This document shows positions 24,901 through 37,863 of a stretch of DNA of 64,000 nucleotides, in pieces. The notes under the pieces are model-generated. The model searched no databases and was not told the DNA's origin. It worked only from the letters and a program-made list of their open reading frames with translations. The stretch is from Pagrus major. Lineage: Eukaryota; Chordata; Actinopteri; Spariformes; Sparidae. The translations under genes and the position numbers were made by a program. Each line of letters begins with the position of its first letter. Within the stretch, counting starts at the first letter, position 1. The stretch spans positions 10,380,165-10,444,164 of the forward strand of contig NC_133236.1 in the NCBI RefSeq assembly GCF_040436345.1. Direction: 5' to 3'.

Positions 24901-25303
24901 TTTTTATATTTTTTCAAATGCAGGTAGGATGTGGACATTTCTGTAGCCTCTCAACAAATAACTTGCAAAGTGACTGTGCTGTCAGGTGTGATTTTGAGCT
25001 GCTGACGTGGAGTTTATTGTAGCTGGAAAATACCTTTCATCATGTCGAGTGCTCTAAGAGGGCAGACAGGGAAATGTATTTTGAACTGGCAGTAGAGAGG
25101 CGGGGGAGGGATGGAGAGAGTGAAGGTACATTTAACCAAGTGAAAAATAACCATCGAGTAGCTTCACAGCTCCTCACTTATTTTAGTCTGACATGATGAG
25201 TGCTAATTGAATGTAGATTAGCTATCTTACATGACCATGGGTGGAAAGAAATTCCATGAGATTCAGTATCAGTTAAAAGGGTCAAAGGTGAAATTGGCTA
25301 AAA

Positions 25304-25386
<83 letters not shown>

Positions 25387-28300
25387 TGTGTGTCTGTGTG
25401 TCTGTGTGTGTGTGTGTGTGTGCGCATGCGTGTGTCTATCCCAGTCTCTCTCCGCCAGCCCGGTGCTGTTTGCGACAGATAATTATAAATGGCTTTTGTC
25501 TTTCCAGTCGCCAAAATGAACGAGCGAGTGAATGAGCAGAGGAGGCTGTTAAAGCTGCAGAAGTGGAGAGTGGGGGTGTTGGAGGTGTAGGGGCGTCGCG
25601 TGGAGAGAAAAAAAAAAGACAAAAGGGAGAGAAGTGAACGCACATAATTTACAGCGCCGTTCTCCATCAGACAAGGATCTATAATTGAAATGACAAAGAA
25701 GATGCATCACCGAGCCAGTTGTTAGTGTTGGAAGCTATGAATTTTAGGTCTAGTAGCTGACACCTCTTGTATCCCTACTCTGTCAATCATCTGAGACTTA
25801 CTTGGGATTGGGCGGGGGTCACAGGAAGGCCACGTTGGAGCGCTTCTTTCTATGTTGTACTTTACTCACAAAAACCGTCTGTGTACGATGCAGGCTAATT
25901 ACCATCATCAGTTATACAGGACTGTTGGACTTGGTCACGAGAAAAAAACCTGTCATTTCAGTTCATACAAGGCCCAGTTCTGCAGCATTTGATGCACACA
26001 CTTTTGCAATAACATTGAATTATACTAGTCGTTTAAATACATCGAAATCTAATTGGTTTGTCAAGTTTCAGGTCATAAAATTTGCCTGCTGTATGTTGTC
26101 AGAATGATTTAATTTGGCAGAATTTCTTTCTTTTTGTCATGTTGTGGAGAAAAAAAAGCACAAATCCTTGTAACTGAGTAGAAGAGGGGTTTTTTAATGT
26201 CTGAGTAGGCAAGAGGTCTTTGACAAAAAAATCATTATGATTTTAACAACAAAATATAAGTTTTACAGTCAAAATGGTAAGATGCGCTCACTCTAACTAG
26301 AGTTGCAGTGGTATGCCGTTAAAAGAAAACTGACAATTGTGGTGATAAAATTGATATTTTGTTAACATATAACTTCACATATTTAACATAAAACAACTTG
26401 TGTGCTCATATTCAAAAATCTCCACCATACTGACTAGCTACAGGAACCTGAAATGGTCAAAAGAGTAACTCAAACTCTACCCCTCCAGTAGAGGGCAGCA
26501 CATATACTATACAGTGTATATGTATTTATATTTTTTCTTTCATCTATCAGCGAGCTCGGTGAGCAGGAACAGCTAAATGTAGCAGTTTACTAAAAAGGTC
26601 TGTATGTTGGATTTTTTTTAGTTGAAAGCATTTAGATATGAACTAATATTATTACAAAAAGTGGATAAAAGTTTTGACATGTCAAAGACATCTATGTATT
26701 GTGTTGTAGAGATATCTACTGAGGTTAGCATGCTAACCAGCTGACCAGGCCTGTCCTTTCACCTTATATTCAGTTAATAGGACCGCTAGCTGACTAGCTA
26801 ATTTGTTAGGATTACGAGGAGTATGAATTCGACAGGTGTCCAATTCTTACATATTGCACCGTTTTTAATAAGTTTTTTTTTTTCTTTTTTTAACCATTTT
26901 ACATGGAGTATAGCTATGATACTGTTGAAATAAGACTCACATGTGATATGCATTATTTTTGGAAATTTGGCTCATGATACAGCAGACCTATTCAATGTGG
27001 TCCTTTTAACAGCCTCATTCCAGCCCTTTGATCATTTTGTTAGTAGGCTAATTGGCCTATTTATTAGTTAAGTCTGTTGTCAACACAAAAATACTTTTAT
27101 ATTTCATGAAAAAGTTTTAATCTAGGCTGTTTTTATAAGCAGAGGGAATTTACGAGAATCAAACAACTTACTTCTAGATTAGAAATGTGCATTGTTTTTT
27201 CCCTGTACTTCTGTGTGTATATGTATTTAAATTACAAGCTAAACAGGTCAGACATCGGGAATGTAAAAGTCCAGCCTTGTGGCACTTTTCTAAGTGGAAA
27301 AGGCCTGCTATATAGAGTCTCTAGATGTGTATGATTTAACTCTTTCACATGAAAGCAAATAAAAATCTCCCATAAAACATGAATATTGAACTGTGATACT
27401 TGGAATCGCAATACTTAAACCGCAATACATATCAAACAAACCAGCACCCAAGTATCATGATAGCATTGAATCAGAAGATAGGCATATTGAATGATCATTT
27501 GAAAATCTGATCACAGCCAAGCAGTCCAAACCTGCGTCAGACTCATCTTGAGGTTGTGAAGCCATATTGGAAGACGTGAGTTGACATATTCTCGTTAACG
27601 GCAACCTTCACCCAGTCTGAACATTGGTCTGGACTTGATTTAGGACACAAGAGGCTTTTAAAAGTATGAGTGTGTGTTTTTCTGAGGCCGAGGTGAGTCG
27701 ATGGAAAGTGTGGAGGAGGATTGAGGAGGACTCTGTATTGATCTGAACTCTCAGTAATCTAAACTGAAGAAGGTGAGGAAACTAATGATGGGGAACAGTC
27801 CAACACCTTTTTTTTTTTTTCATTATTGGATTTTACATCTATTAAGCACAACAGTGATCGTCAAGGCAGGCACGGCAGAATTACTTTTAAAGTGGTGCTT
27901 AACATCCAGTCATTTTTTAACCACACCAGGGGAGGGGCTCTACAGATGGCAATATCAGTTGGTCTGTCTGTCTGACAGTTTAGTCCAGAGTGTCTCAGCT
28001 CATCAGACACTCATCAGATTTCTGCAGTTGTTGCCTACAGTATGTATTGTACCTTTTAGTTTATTGATCCCCTTTCCACACTTCATTTCATGTCAGGATA
28101 TCTCTGAAACTGCTGATGAATTCCCTTCAGCCTCAGCTTTACTCTGAGCTCAATGTTAGCGTGCTTTAAGTCAGCAAAGTTTCTTGTTTGCTTTTCTTGT
28201 TGAGACCCGCCCTACTCTGCCCCTGCCCTGCTTCGTTGCTTGGGCTGTTTAGGTCTAGGCATCTACTTTACATACTGTGCTATTGTACAGTATGATACTT

Positions 28301-31300
28301 AACAGCTGGGTGTGGTCACAAGTAGTTTATGATGGATTTGGTTATAAGTGCAAGAGAATTGAACGTTCCCAAACATGAATGTAAGTGCGGCAAAACTTTT
28401 CCTCTATACAAGATTAAACTGTGGTCAAGTTGTCAAAAAAAAACATACCATGCGTTTTCCTAAACACTTGACCTTAATGGAAAACAACTATGGAAAAGAG
28501 ATCTGCTGTGCTAAGAGAACTGCACCTACAGATTATGTGGCGGTGGATGACTGGTGTGTTGCTTTAAATGTTTTTCCTGAAAGTATTTGTGGGACAACAT
28601 TTTCTCCTTTCATGAAGGATGGTCCAGTGTACCCCATGTTAAAGGAGATAAAACAGAAGCACTGATGCACCTTTCCTTAGCATTTAGAAAACACGACTAG
28701 CTCTAATCATGGCTGCCACTTTAATACTTCCTACAGCAAAAAAAGGCCAGTGTACTGCAGCCTCAGTGATGAGTTGCTCTCTCGTATGGTAGAAATTGCA
28801 TGCGAAATATTTTTTTTATTACACAAACCCAAGACTATATGGTGTCATACAAAAAAGACAGTTGGGTGCAAAAAAGACTAAGATAAGGATCAAATAAAAA
28901 ACATCCATGTGACAGGTCTAGCACAAATTAAAATGTTTATTTAGTCCCACTCTCCACACAGAATTGTTTCTCCCATTTCAAATTGTGTTACTACTTTGTC
29001 AAGTCCTGCAGCTTTGCAGCAGCCTTTTCCAAAATAAATTGGCATAGATTCAAATTGGTTCTTGATTGAGCTTAAAATAGAACAATTTCCACTAACAGAA
29101 TAATTGTATTTGACATATTAACAATTGTCATCACAAAAGAAAAACATTGAACATTAAACATGCTCGACCCTGCACAGCCTACTGCTAAGTAGTTTCTGAG
29201 TTTTCCATATTTACGTTCAATACAAGATTCAAGCTTTTTGTTATCTGAAAATGCTCATTGTTATGCTTAGTTTTAATTACTACCAGTAAACAATTTCTAA
29301 GTGTGATTTATGTTTCTCTCCACAGCCGGTCAACAGCTGCCAATATACCAGGTAGGTTCGTAATTAAAAAACATTTGTCTTTCTCTTTTCTCATTTACTC
29401 TCCTGCTGTCACAATCCTCTCTGTTTATGTTGATAAATTCTGCCCACCCACACTTTAGGTTGTGAAATATGTACAAAAATACAACAGAATGCTGCAGGAA
29501 GAAATATTGTCCCACCCTGCTATATACTGATGTTGCAGTAACATTTGTTTGTTCCTCCCTCTTGTTGTCTGCAGGCAGCAGGAGTGTTAACACTGAAGCT
29601 CGGTGCCTTCAAAGCTCCTCGCCATGAAAAGAGTGGACAAGTCCTGTCTATGGATTGGCTGCCTGCAAAACCACACGATATAATGGCTATTGGATTTTAT
29701 GATGGTGTGAATTGATTTCTTGGAGATGCTTTTGATGAATTGGATCAGTGTTTGAAAGAAAAAACAAATGCACAGTGTAAATCCCCTTTAGGTTTATCTG
29801 CATGCTTCTGGTGTCAAAATAGCACATTCTGTCTTCTTTTATTGTTTTTGTCTTCATGATCTGGTGGCTTTAAAAGACATTTTCTTCTCATCTTGATTTG
29901 TAAACTGGTAGCTTTACAATTTGAGCTAGTGTGTTTCTATTTTTATACAGTGTTGTGTGTTACATTCATGCGCTCTCTGTTTCCTCCAGGTGTCGTAGGT
30001 CTGTGGGATCTGTCCTCCAAGTCTGCACTGTTGCGAGTGCGAGAGCCCGACAAGTCGCTCAGCCTGCTGCCTTATCGATGCTTCCTGGCTCACGACCACG
30101 CGGTCCGAGCTCTGACCTTCTGTCCCGCCTCCAGGTAGACACTTTCACTCAGATCCAGGGCTACACATAGTGTTAGGGCACTCACATTTAATAGATTAAT
30201 CATCACTAGTAGATTAATTGATAACGACATACTTAGTACTTGTAGCTCTAATATAAATTTGTCTATCGTCATATACCATTCACATACACCATTTCTGAGG
30301 TATATATCATGATGCCCCCTCATGGACATGATGAAAAATCAGTGTCGAGGCTGTCATTGTATCAATATTCAGTACCTCGGTATTTAATTTTCTGGATTAG
30401 ACATTGATGTCTAGTTATTTTAACAAAAAATAGGCGTTTGTTGCTAGATTTTCCTTAAAGCTTAGTATTTAGACACGGGATTTAATTCACCCAAACGGAG
30501 TCCCACATGAAAATAATGAAAAATTTGCTCCTGCACACTTTCAGCTGGTGCAGAAGTGCAACTAATGATTATTAATCTACCGATTATTTTCAAACTTAAC
30601 TGATTAATTGTTTAATAATAAGTCAAAAAATTCAAAAATGCTCATCACAATTTCCCAGAACCCAAAGTGACGTCCTCAGTTTGCTTCTTTTGTCCAACGA
30701 ACAGTCAAAAACCCAAAGAGAAAAAGAAACGTTGCAGATCTTCACATTTAAGAAGCTGGAATCAGCGAATGTTTCACATTTTTTCTTGTGAAACTACTGA
30801 AGGATTAATGAACTAATCGTTGCAGCTCTACTCTGATCTCACCTGTATGCTGATGCTGCATTGAAATTATATCATTTTTACCATCATTAGTCATAAACAA
30901 ATGTGTAATGAAGGAAAACTTTTCAGATTTTCAATTCAATCTATGGTAGGCTTTGGCAATATCCAGAGTTTAGTATCACAATATTGCCCTGCCAAAACAT
31001 CACAATAGACAATATTATCATCTACTACTCCAAGCTCGTGATTCTATTTTCCAAGTTTTTGATACACTGGGAATCTTTTTTAAATTATGGATGCTCCTGG
31101 GTGCTGCAGTGAAATATAGAATTGGCACTCTTGGGTCGATTACAAATTTTAAATTAAACTTCAGTGCAAAACATGACAGAATAGCATACAATATTAGGTG
31201 CAGCTAGTCTGTCAGTGGTTCCCCACCTCGTCAAATGTAGTAATGAAAAGTGTAAGTGTGATATGAGCATGTCACTATTGCAAGTAAGTAGGAATAATGT

Positions 31301-34300
31301 TTTATATCAGCATATTGAAGTTGTTATTGCAACAGCTTTAAATAGATATATGGTGGTTGGTCTCACATGCTATAAATCAAGACATATTGAGTTTATTTGC
31401 ATAACCCCAAATCATAAAACTAGTTTCAGCAATAAAACAGCCTTGTGCAGGCAAAGAAAAACGCTTTCATGAGAATAATCATAGAAATTCTTGAGAAGTG
31501 TCACAGAAGAGAGAAAGAATTTCACGGACTTCACGGATTGTCTGATTGCTCGTTTATCTTTTAAAGGTTTTTTCTCCATCTACTTTAGTTTGGCAGTTTT
31601 ATTCACAGCAGCTTAAAATGTGGGTTAAAGGCAGCTCTGGTACACGCAGCCAAAGGCAGCACAATAAATCTTGGAAGCAGAAAGTTGTGCTGAAGTTTGG
31701 CAGAAAAGCCCTTGCTCCAGTGTATTCAGGCACTAATTCAAAATGTGGGGTACAAGGCCGGGCATGAAGCCATGTCCTCTCGAAGCCATCACTATTCAGA
31801 AGAGGTAACCTAACTTATCTCTCTGCTACTCAGCATCCACTGACCTTCAGGCTGCAACCTTGAGTAAGATATTCCCTAAATTACTCCAAAGTTGCCTGGC
31901 TTAAGATTTTCAGACAGTACAGCCCAGGAGTATTGGAAGAGGGAAATAAAACCAGTTTTTCCACAAAAAAAGCAAGTTCATTCATACAATAGCTTCCAAT
32001 CTCTTTGTGTTTTTGGCATTTATTGTCTTTAATTTGTCAGGAATAAATAACTCAATATAACAAATAGGCTGCAGATATCTGATTGCTTTTGTGGGAGAGA
32101 TCTGTAAAGGCACATTTCCAGGCTAGTTGAATAAATCAATGCAAAGTATTTCTATGTCTTGCTTGGACAAAAATCCTTGATTTCATACTATATTTTAAGC
32201 TGATAACAAATAGTTTTACTTGGCTTTGTGTGGCTGTTAAAAGTAAAGTCTGTAACAGTCTCACAGTTTCTTCTTTGACATTGTATCTTGTAACTTGAAG
32301 AAAGGCAGTCAGCGTAGGGATGTCCTCATCATGTTCATTTGGCCCTTATCCAAATGTGAGTTCTTTAATAGTGTGTATCTCTGATAGGGAGCCTGATCCA
32401 AAACTTATATTTATGTAATGTTGATTAAATATGTATCTGACAGATCAAAATGACATTTATAGTGTTCTAAATTTGGCAAACGTTTTTAACCAACTACTTG
32501 ATCCAAGTACCCTGGTTCCCTGCCCTGTTCAAAGCGATATAACTGACCAGCTTGAATTTTTGATATGGTAAAGAATCTTAGCCAACTCTTGAAATTGATG
32601 TGAAGTGATCAGCTATATGGAAGACATATCTCTCTGTTTGAGTTATTGAACAACAAAAACACTCGCTACCTGCGAATGCAAAGCAGTGCAGCAGAGTGAT
32701 GCTGCTTCTACCTGATAAACAAATTTGACTGAGTACAGACACCGTTTTAGACAGTAGATCGTCTGTGGTGCCTAGGTATGATAAGCTGCAAGAGCTTTTG
32801 TTATTTTGTATAATTTAAGCTACTGGAAGTATAGACTAAACAGAAAGGGGCCTCTGATGGACCCCTGTGGAACTTTAATCAACTGTGCTAGAAAGTCCAA
32901 CCAACTCTAGCCATGCACTGTGTTCATTTATGTGAAATGGAGCAGTGAGATCCAATAACACCATAACTATTATTAAAGTATTTAAACAATTGCCTCTTTA
33001 GGTGTCTCCATGCAGGAATTTCTTGATCCCAAATGACATTGTTCTTATTAGCCATAACTTTCTTGCTCATAACTTTCCTCATATGACTACATCCCAGATT
33101 CTGATTCATACTATATATGACTATGACTGTGCACAGAGGTGAACACTGACTGGCCAATATCTGACAGGTGATATAAGGTCATAGCCGATCATTTCACTTT
33201 AACCCTCATAGAGACGCTGTCATCCTTGTGAAACCTCTCTCTGCTCCATTACTCTGCTGATGTATGTGTAGCTGAGAAGAAAGATAGAGGGGTCATTTAC
33301 ATCACTAATGTCTGCTTCAAGGATTCACTGACATGACAAGGGCTAAAGCAATGTCCTCGGTCGAAATTGGCTTCTTATTAAAAACCTGATATTGGCCAGT
33401 CAGAATATCATCCACCTCTGATGAGGTGAAGAGTTTCCTCTAAACTGCCTCAGTAGTTGTAGTCTGTTAAATCAGCAAGAAAAATCTGCACTATCATTTT
33501 GTAAGGTGCTGACAACCCACCTAAAAAATGATTAATCTGGCTTTTGGTGTTACATGATGTAAGTGTCTTCGCAAATGCCCTCCTGCCTCGACAGTCAGGA
33601 AAAACGCTGTGATTACATTTCCAGGAGAAATGCTGAAAAACATTTTTTGAGAACATTTGTTAAATGCATATTGACCATCAGGTCAAACTATGAGATATCA
33701 GCATCAACTTGTGTACTGCTTTTGCACTATTGTTCATTGTACTTCCTTGATGGAGCAGTGACCCACTGAAAAAGTACAACTGTCCCCTCCTAAACAATCC
33801 TACTTGCAGATAGAGCTTTGTATTCACATTGCATGCCTGAAGCTTATATACAGTTTAGTAATTTCTCAAGGTAATTAATGTCGCCATTAACATTACTGCA
33901 GCATTGTTAATCTCTGGGCAGATCTGAGAACAAACTGATGAACATGTCCTTCTTTCCATTATTTATCACTTACTGTGTTTGTGCTTCAACCCTAGAAAAG
34001 TTTTTTTTCTCTAAAGGCTGACGTAGAAAATATGAACCTAAAGTTGAACCCAAGGTGCGTATGTGAATTACAAGATTAATCCTGCGGAGAGAGTCACCCT
34101 CCTGGCAGCAGAGAGGACACATATCTTGTCTGGATCACTGCTTTTTAATTACATAGCCATGTTGAAAGAGATAAAACTCTCCCTCTCTCTGTTCCACGTC
34201 TGCGTTTCCTTTCTTTTTTCACACCTGAACAGTTTGTCATCTTTTCTCTCTGCTCTCCACATTCACACACCACAGTTTTTGTCACAATGAAATCTGGTTG

Positions 34301-37300
34301 TATTGATTGCTCCATCTTCATTTGTTTTATGGCAGACACAGCTGTCAGATTTGATCAATGTAGGGGGAATGATGCATTCCATTTCTGTGTTGAAGCTTTG
34401 CTTTACAAATAAATTTATATACTCAGTAGAGCCCAAATGACATTAGCTCATCACAGTAATATCGGTATCATTACTGTTCCTCCACAAAGGATGCTTGTTT
34501 GTTGGTTGGTTGGTTTGTCAGCAGGATTACACAAAAACTACTGAACAGATTTCCAGGAAACTTGGGTGGACGATGGGTCTAGGCCCAGAATAGACCTCAT
34601 TAACTTTTATTTTGTGGATCCAGATAAAGGGACTGATATTTTTGTCACTTTCTTTACCATTACAAGATAAGGTGACATTTTCATTAATTTCTCAGTGAAT
34701 AAGGATCCTGATGAAAAAACTCAGGTGTACGTAGGTGGCTGGTATCCGTGAGTAGAATTTGATGAAGATCCTAAAAATGTATTATGATAAAAATCTTTTA
34801 TTGTGTTAAAATAAATAATATATTTGAATTAAATTTAGAGTAATAAGGTTTTATACTGGATTAGGCTTGATTGTATCACAGGGGACTGTTGGGTCTTGGC
34901 AGAGGTATGCACTCTACAGAGTGCCATTCTAGTTATCTGTTGAGTTATTAAAGATCCTCCTCCTTTTCTGTCAGATTCCTGTTGGCGACAGCAGGAGAGG
35001 ACCGCTTTGTGAAGACGTGGGATCTGAGGAGGCTCTACAAGCCCGTCACTGTTCTCAAACGCTTTCTCACCAATGAAATTCATTGGCCATTGAACGCACC
35101 TGGTGTCATGATGGCTCAGGAGAATGCCTATGCAGCGTAAGACAGTTTTATTGTTTTTTTACTTGTCAACCAACTAGAAATGTGTATAATGTAACTGCCA
35201 TCACATGACGGCTGTAATGTGAATTTGCAGTTTACATAGGATGGATGAGATAAGGGATTTGGACAGTTTCATTGTGCAAAAATAAATTCAAAAATAATAC
35301 ACTCTTTATTTAAAGAGTGTACATGAGGGTCATTTTCAGATTTCAGGATGTTTCATTATTTCTTCCTCTCTATTCCTTTCTTCCTACCTGTCATGTCTGT
35401 TTTATGTGTTTGTCTAGGATTGGCTCACATGGTGTCCATTACTTTGACCATGTAATGCGCTCCATCTTCGCAGTTCCACGGACAGGCACTCTGTGGGTGA
35501 GTGTGATTGTGCTGTAATCTTCTAACCGTCAGTCAGTCATTGACGTCCCCTAAATCAGCCGTGGGCCACAAGATAGATTAGCTTTGCTCTTCAGGAAGTC
35601 CTCGAAATGTGTCTATGACGCTAATGTTGGCAAGGATGAAGAAACACACGGGGGAGGGATGTCTGATGTAAACCCAAGCTGAGCCCTGTTTTTGGACTAA
35701 ACACTTTTAAACAAAATGTTTTCTAAATGTACCTTGTAGCAGGACAAATTATCCAGACTATGAAAGGATAGTGCCTCATTTCTGCATAGCTCTGTGTACA
35801 TGCAAGTAAACCTGAAGTATTTATTCTGCAACCTCCAATGTGTTAAGCTAACAGCATGCTAGCTGTGTAACATACAGAGCGAATGCATAATGTCAGTGGT
35901 TCATACGTCTTTCAACAAAACATTTCACAAAAATTCCAACCCCTTAACATCTTTTTTTTTGCCATGCATTATTGGTCCTCTGTTTGTCTTGGTGATGCTC
36001 CATGTGCATATAAAACAGAGAAAAATTGTGGGGCCGATTTTATCCATGAAGAAATGCATTTCCCTGCGTTGAACACGAGGAGCATACATCCGTTATTAAA
36101 GACATAATACAAAACTTTGTGGAAATGAAGCGTAAGGCTGCTGTTATTCTACATTTTTCTTATTGTAAAATAATCCCATGAAAAGACCAAACCAGCAGTG
36201 CATTAGTTCCCCTCAGCACTTTCTGACTTGTCTCAGTTGCATAAAACTGAGACAAGGTACATAAACATGAATTTTCCTAAAACAGCTGGGCACTGCAGGA
36301 TTTGGCAAATGTTACTCAAACAGGAGGAAATAGAGTTTTGTTTGCGACTATTTTCAGTGGTGGATTAATACACATTCTTTGTCTAGTGAGTATTTACTGC
36401 GTCAGGATGATATTTGTGGGTTTGGCTCAATAACCTACATTCATTTTGTTTACGTTACGAAAGAACATGTCCGCCAGTGCAACAGTGAGGTTTCACTTGT
36501 GTGTTTTTGAACAACAATGGAGCTCTTTGTCACAGAGGAATATGAGTTTTGGAGTGATTGTTGGTTTTGGTCTGTTCATTGTGTTTTCAGTGCACCTTTT
36601 GTATAGTTAGTTGAGTGGTGACAAAACCACAGCAGGTTAAAGTGATACATGCTTGGCATTTGTATGTTATTAAACTGTAGAGCTAGATTAGTCTCACAAC
36701 TCAAACTACCTTTAAATATTTTACATTCACTTTAAGTAATTTAGAAACCAGTTTTTTCCACTGAAGTTACTCTAAAGTTAAATTGCATCATCTGTCAGCA
36801 AGATCCTAAACAAGACAGTAATTCACGTGGGAAATAACAAATATCTAAATGCTGATTTGTCTCTTTCTCTTTTATTGCAGTCTATATCTTACAGTGATTG
36901 GTTGAACAGTGTGTTGACATCAGACAGCCTTGGTGAAGTGATCTTCTCCGTGTTACCTCAGATAGCCTACACTCCTCAATACATCAAACGCACGCTGGAC
37001 AGGCGTTTTGTAAGTTAAATATTCTTTATTGTACTCTTTCTCCTGTACTTCTCTTTTCTCTTTCTTTCTTCTACCTTGTTATAATCACCTTCCAGATAAT
37101 GATTTGATGTTATGTGACTGTCAAAACATACATTTCACAATTAAATATTGGATTTAATGAAGAATTTTCAGTTTCAAAGTAGAAGCAAATATGTGTTTCC
37201 CTTCAGCCCGTCTACCTCACATCTCTGGTGCCTTATGATACAACTAAAGAAGAAAATCAAGAAATGGGAGGAGCGGAGGAGGAGCAGGAGGGAGATGCTG

Positions 37301-37831
37301 ATGAAGAGCAGGAAGGAGGAGAGACAGAGGGAGCGGAGGCTGGATCTGAAGGAGGAATTGAGAGCAATAATGACAACGGAAGAGACGGAGGACGAGGTAG
37401 AAAGGATAGAGGTCCCCCTCTGCGGTTCCAGACATACAAAGAAGCTGTGAAGAAATACAGCCTCCTCCTGATGGACAATGATATGGTGGGTAGATTCAAA
37501 CACTAAGACGTAAAGTGCTTCACACAAGATAACAGATAAAGTTATAATCAAAGAAATTAAAGAGAGAAACAACCACAGGTGAATAAAATACCAAACTGAA
37601 TGTTTTACTCACTAATCCATCATTGATTAGTGATGATTAAAATGATTTGTTATTGTATTTTTAGACTCATCCCTTCTGTACATGAACCAATATTATAATC
37701 ATCTTCTCCGACTCTCAGGAGACCTTTGCTGGAAGCGAGAAGCGAGCTGTGTGGAAACGCATGAGAGACACGGAGGTGAAGGCGAAGATGAACATGGATG
37801 AGATGCCACTGGCCGCACTTCACAAGGTATC

Positions 37832-37863
<32 letters not shown>

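Larger units (their letters stand above)
19983..29325. other. Large gtf3c2 intron (9.3 kb), repeat-rich
   Basis: This intron holds repeat copies at 21,081-21,335, 22,440-22,520 and 26,560-26,880, two arrays of a roughly 21-base minisatellite (24,111-24,200 and 24,671-24,830) and TG microsatellites at 21,998-22,050 and 25,306-25,423. No separate gene was recognised. The open frames at 23,496-23,804 and 28,375-28,665 have no known domain. Confidence 0.7.
30135..34974. other. gtf3c2 intron of 4.8 kb
   Basis: It contains an inverted-repeat element at 30,555-30,830 and a dispersed repeat at 34,495-34,752. The rest is unassigned AT-rich DNA without a gene. Confidence 0.6.

Noticed and set aside
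25231..25667. Open frames of alternating Val/Cys or Thr/His
   Set aside because: They are translations of the TG/CA microsatellite.
28375..28665. 96-codon plus-strand open frame
   Set aside because: It has no recognisable motif or signal sequence; it is probably a chance frame in an intron, though I cannot exclude an old repeat-derived fragment.
29453..29528. Alternative gtf3c2 exon after cactttag
   Set aside because: The frame (VVKYVQKYN...) soon stops and does not match the family. The acceptor at 29,574 gives AAGVLTLKLGAFKAP, which aligns with human CVATLQVGSMQA.
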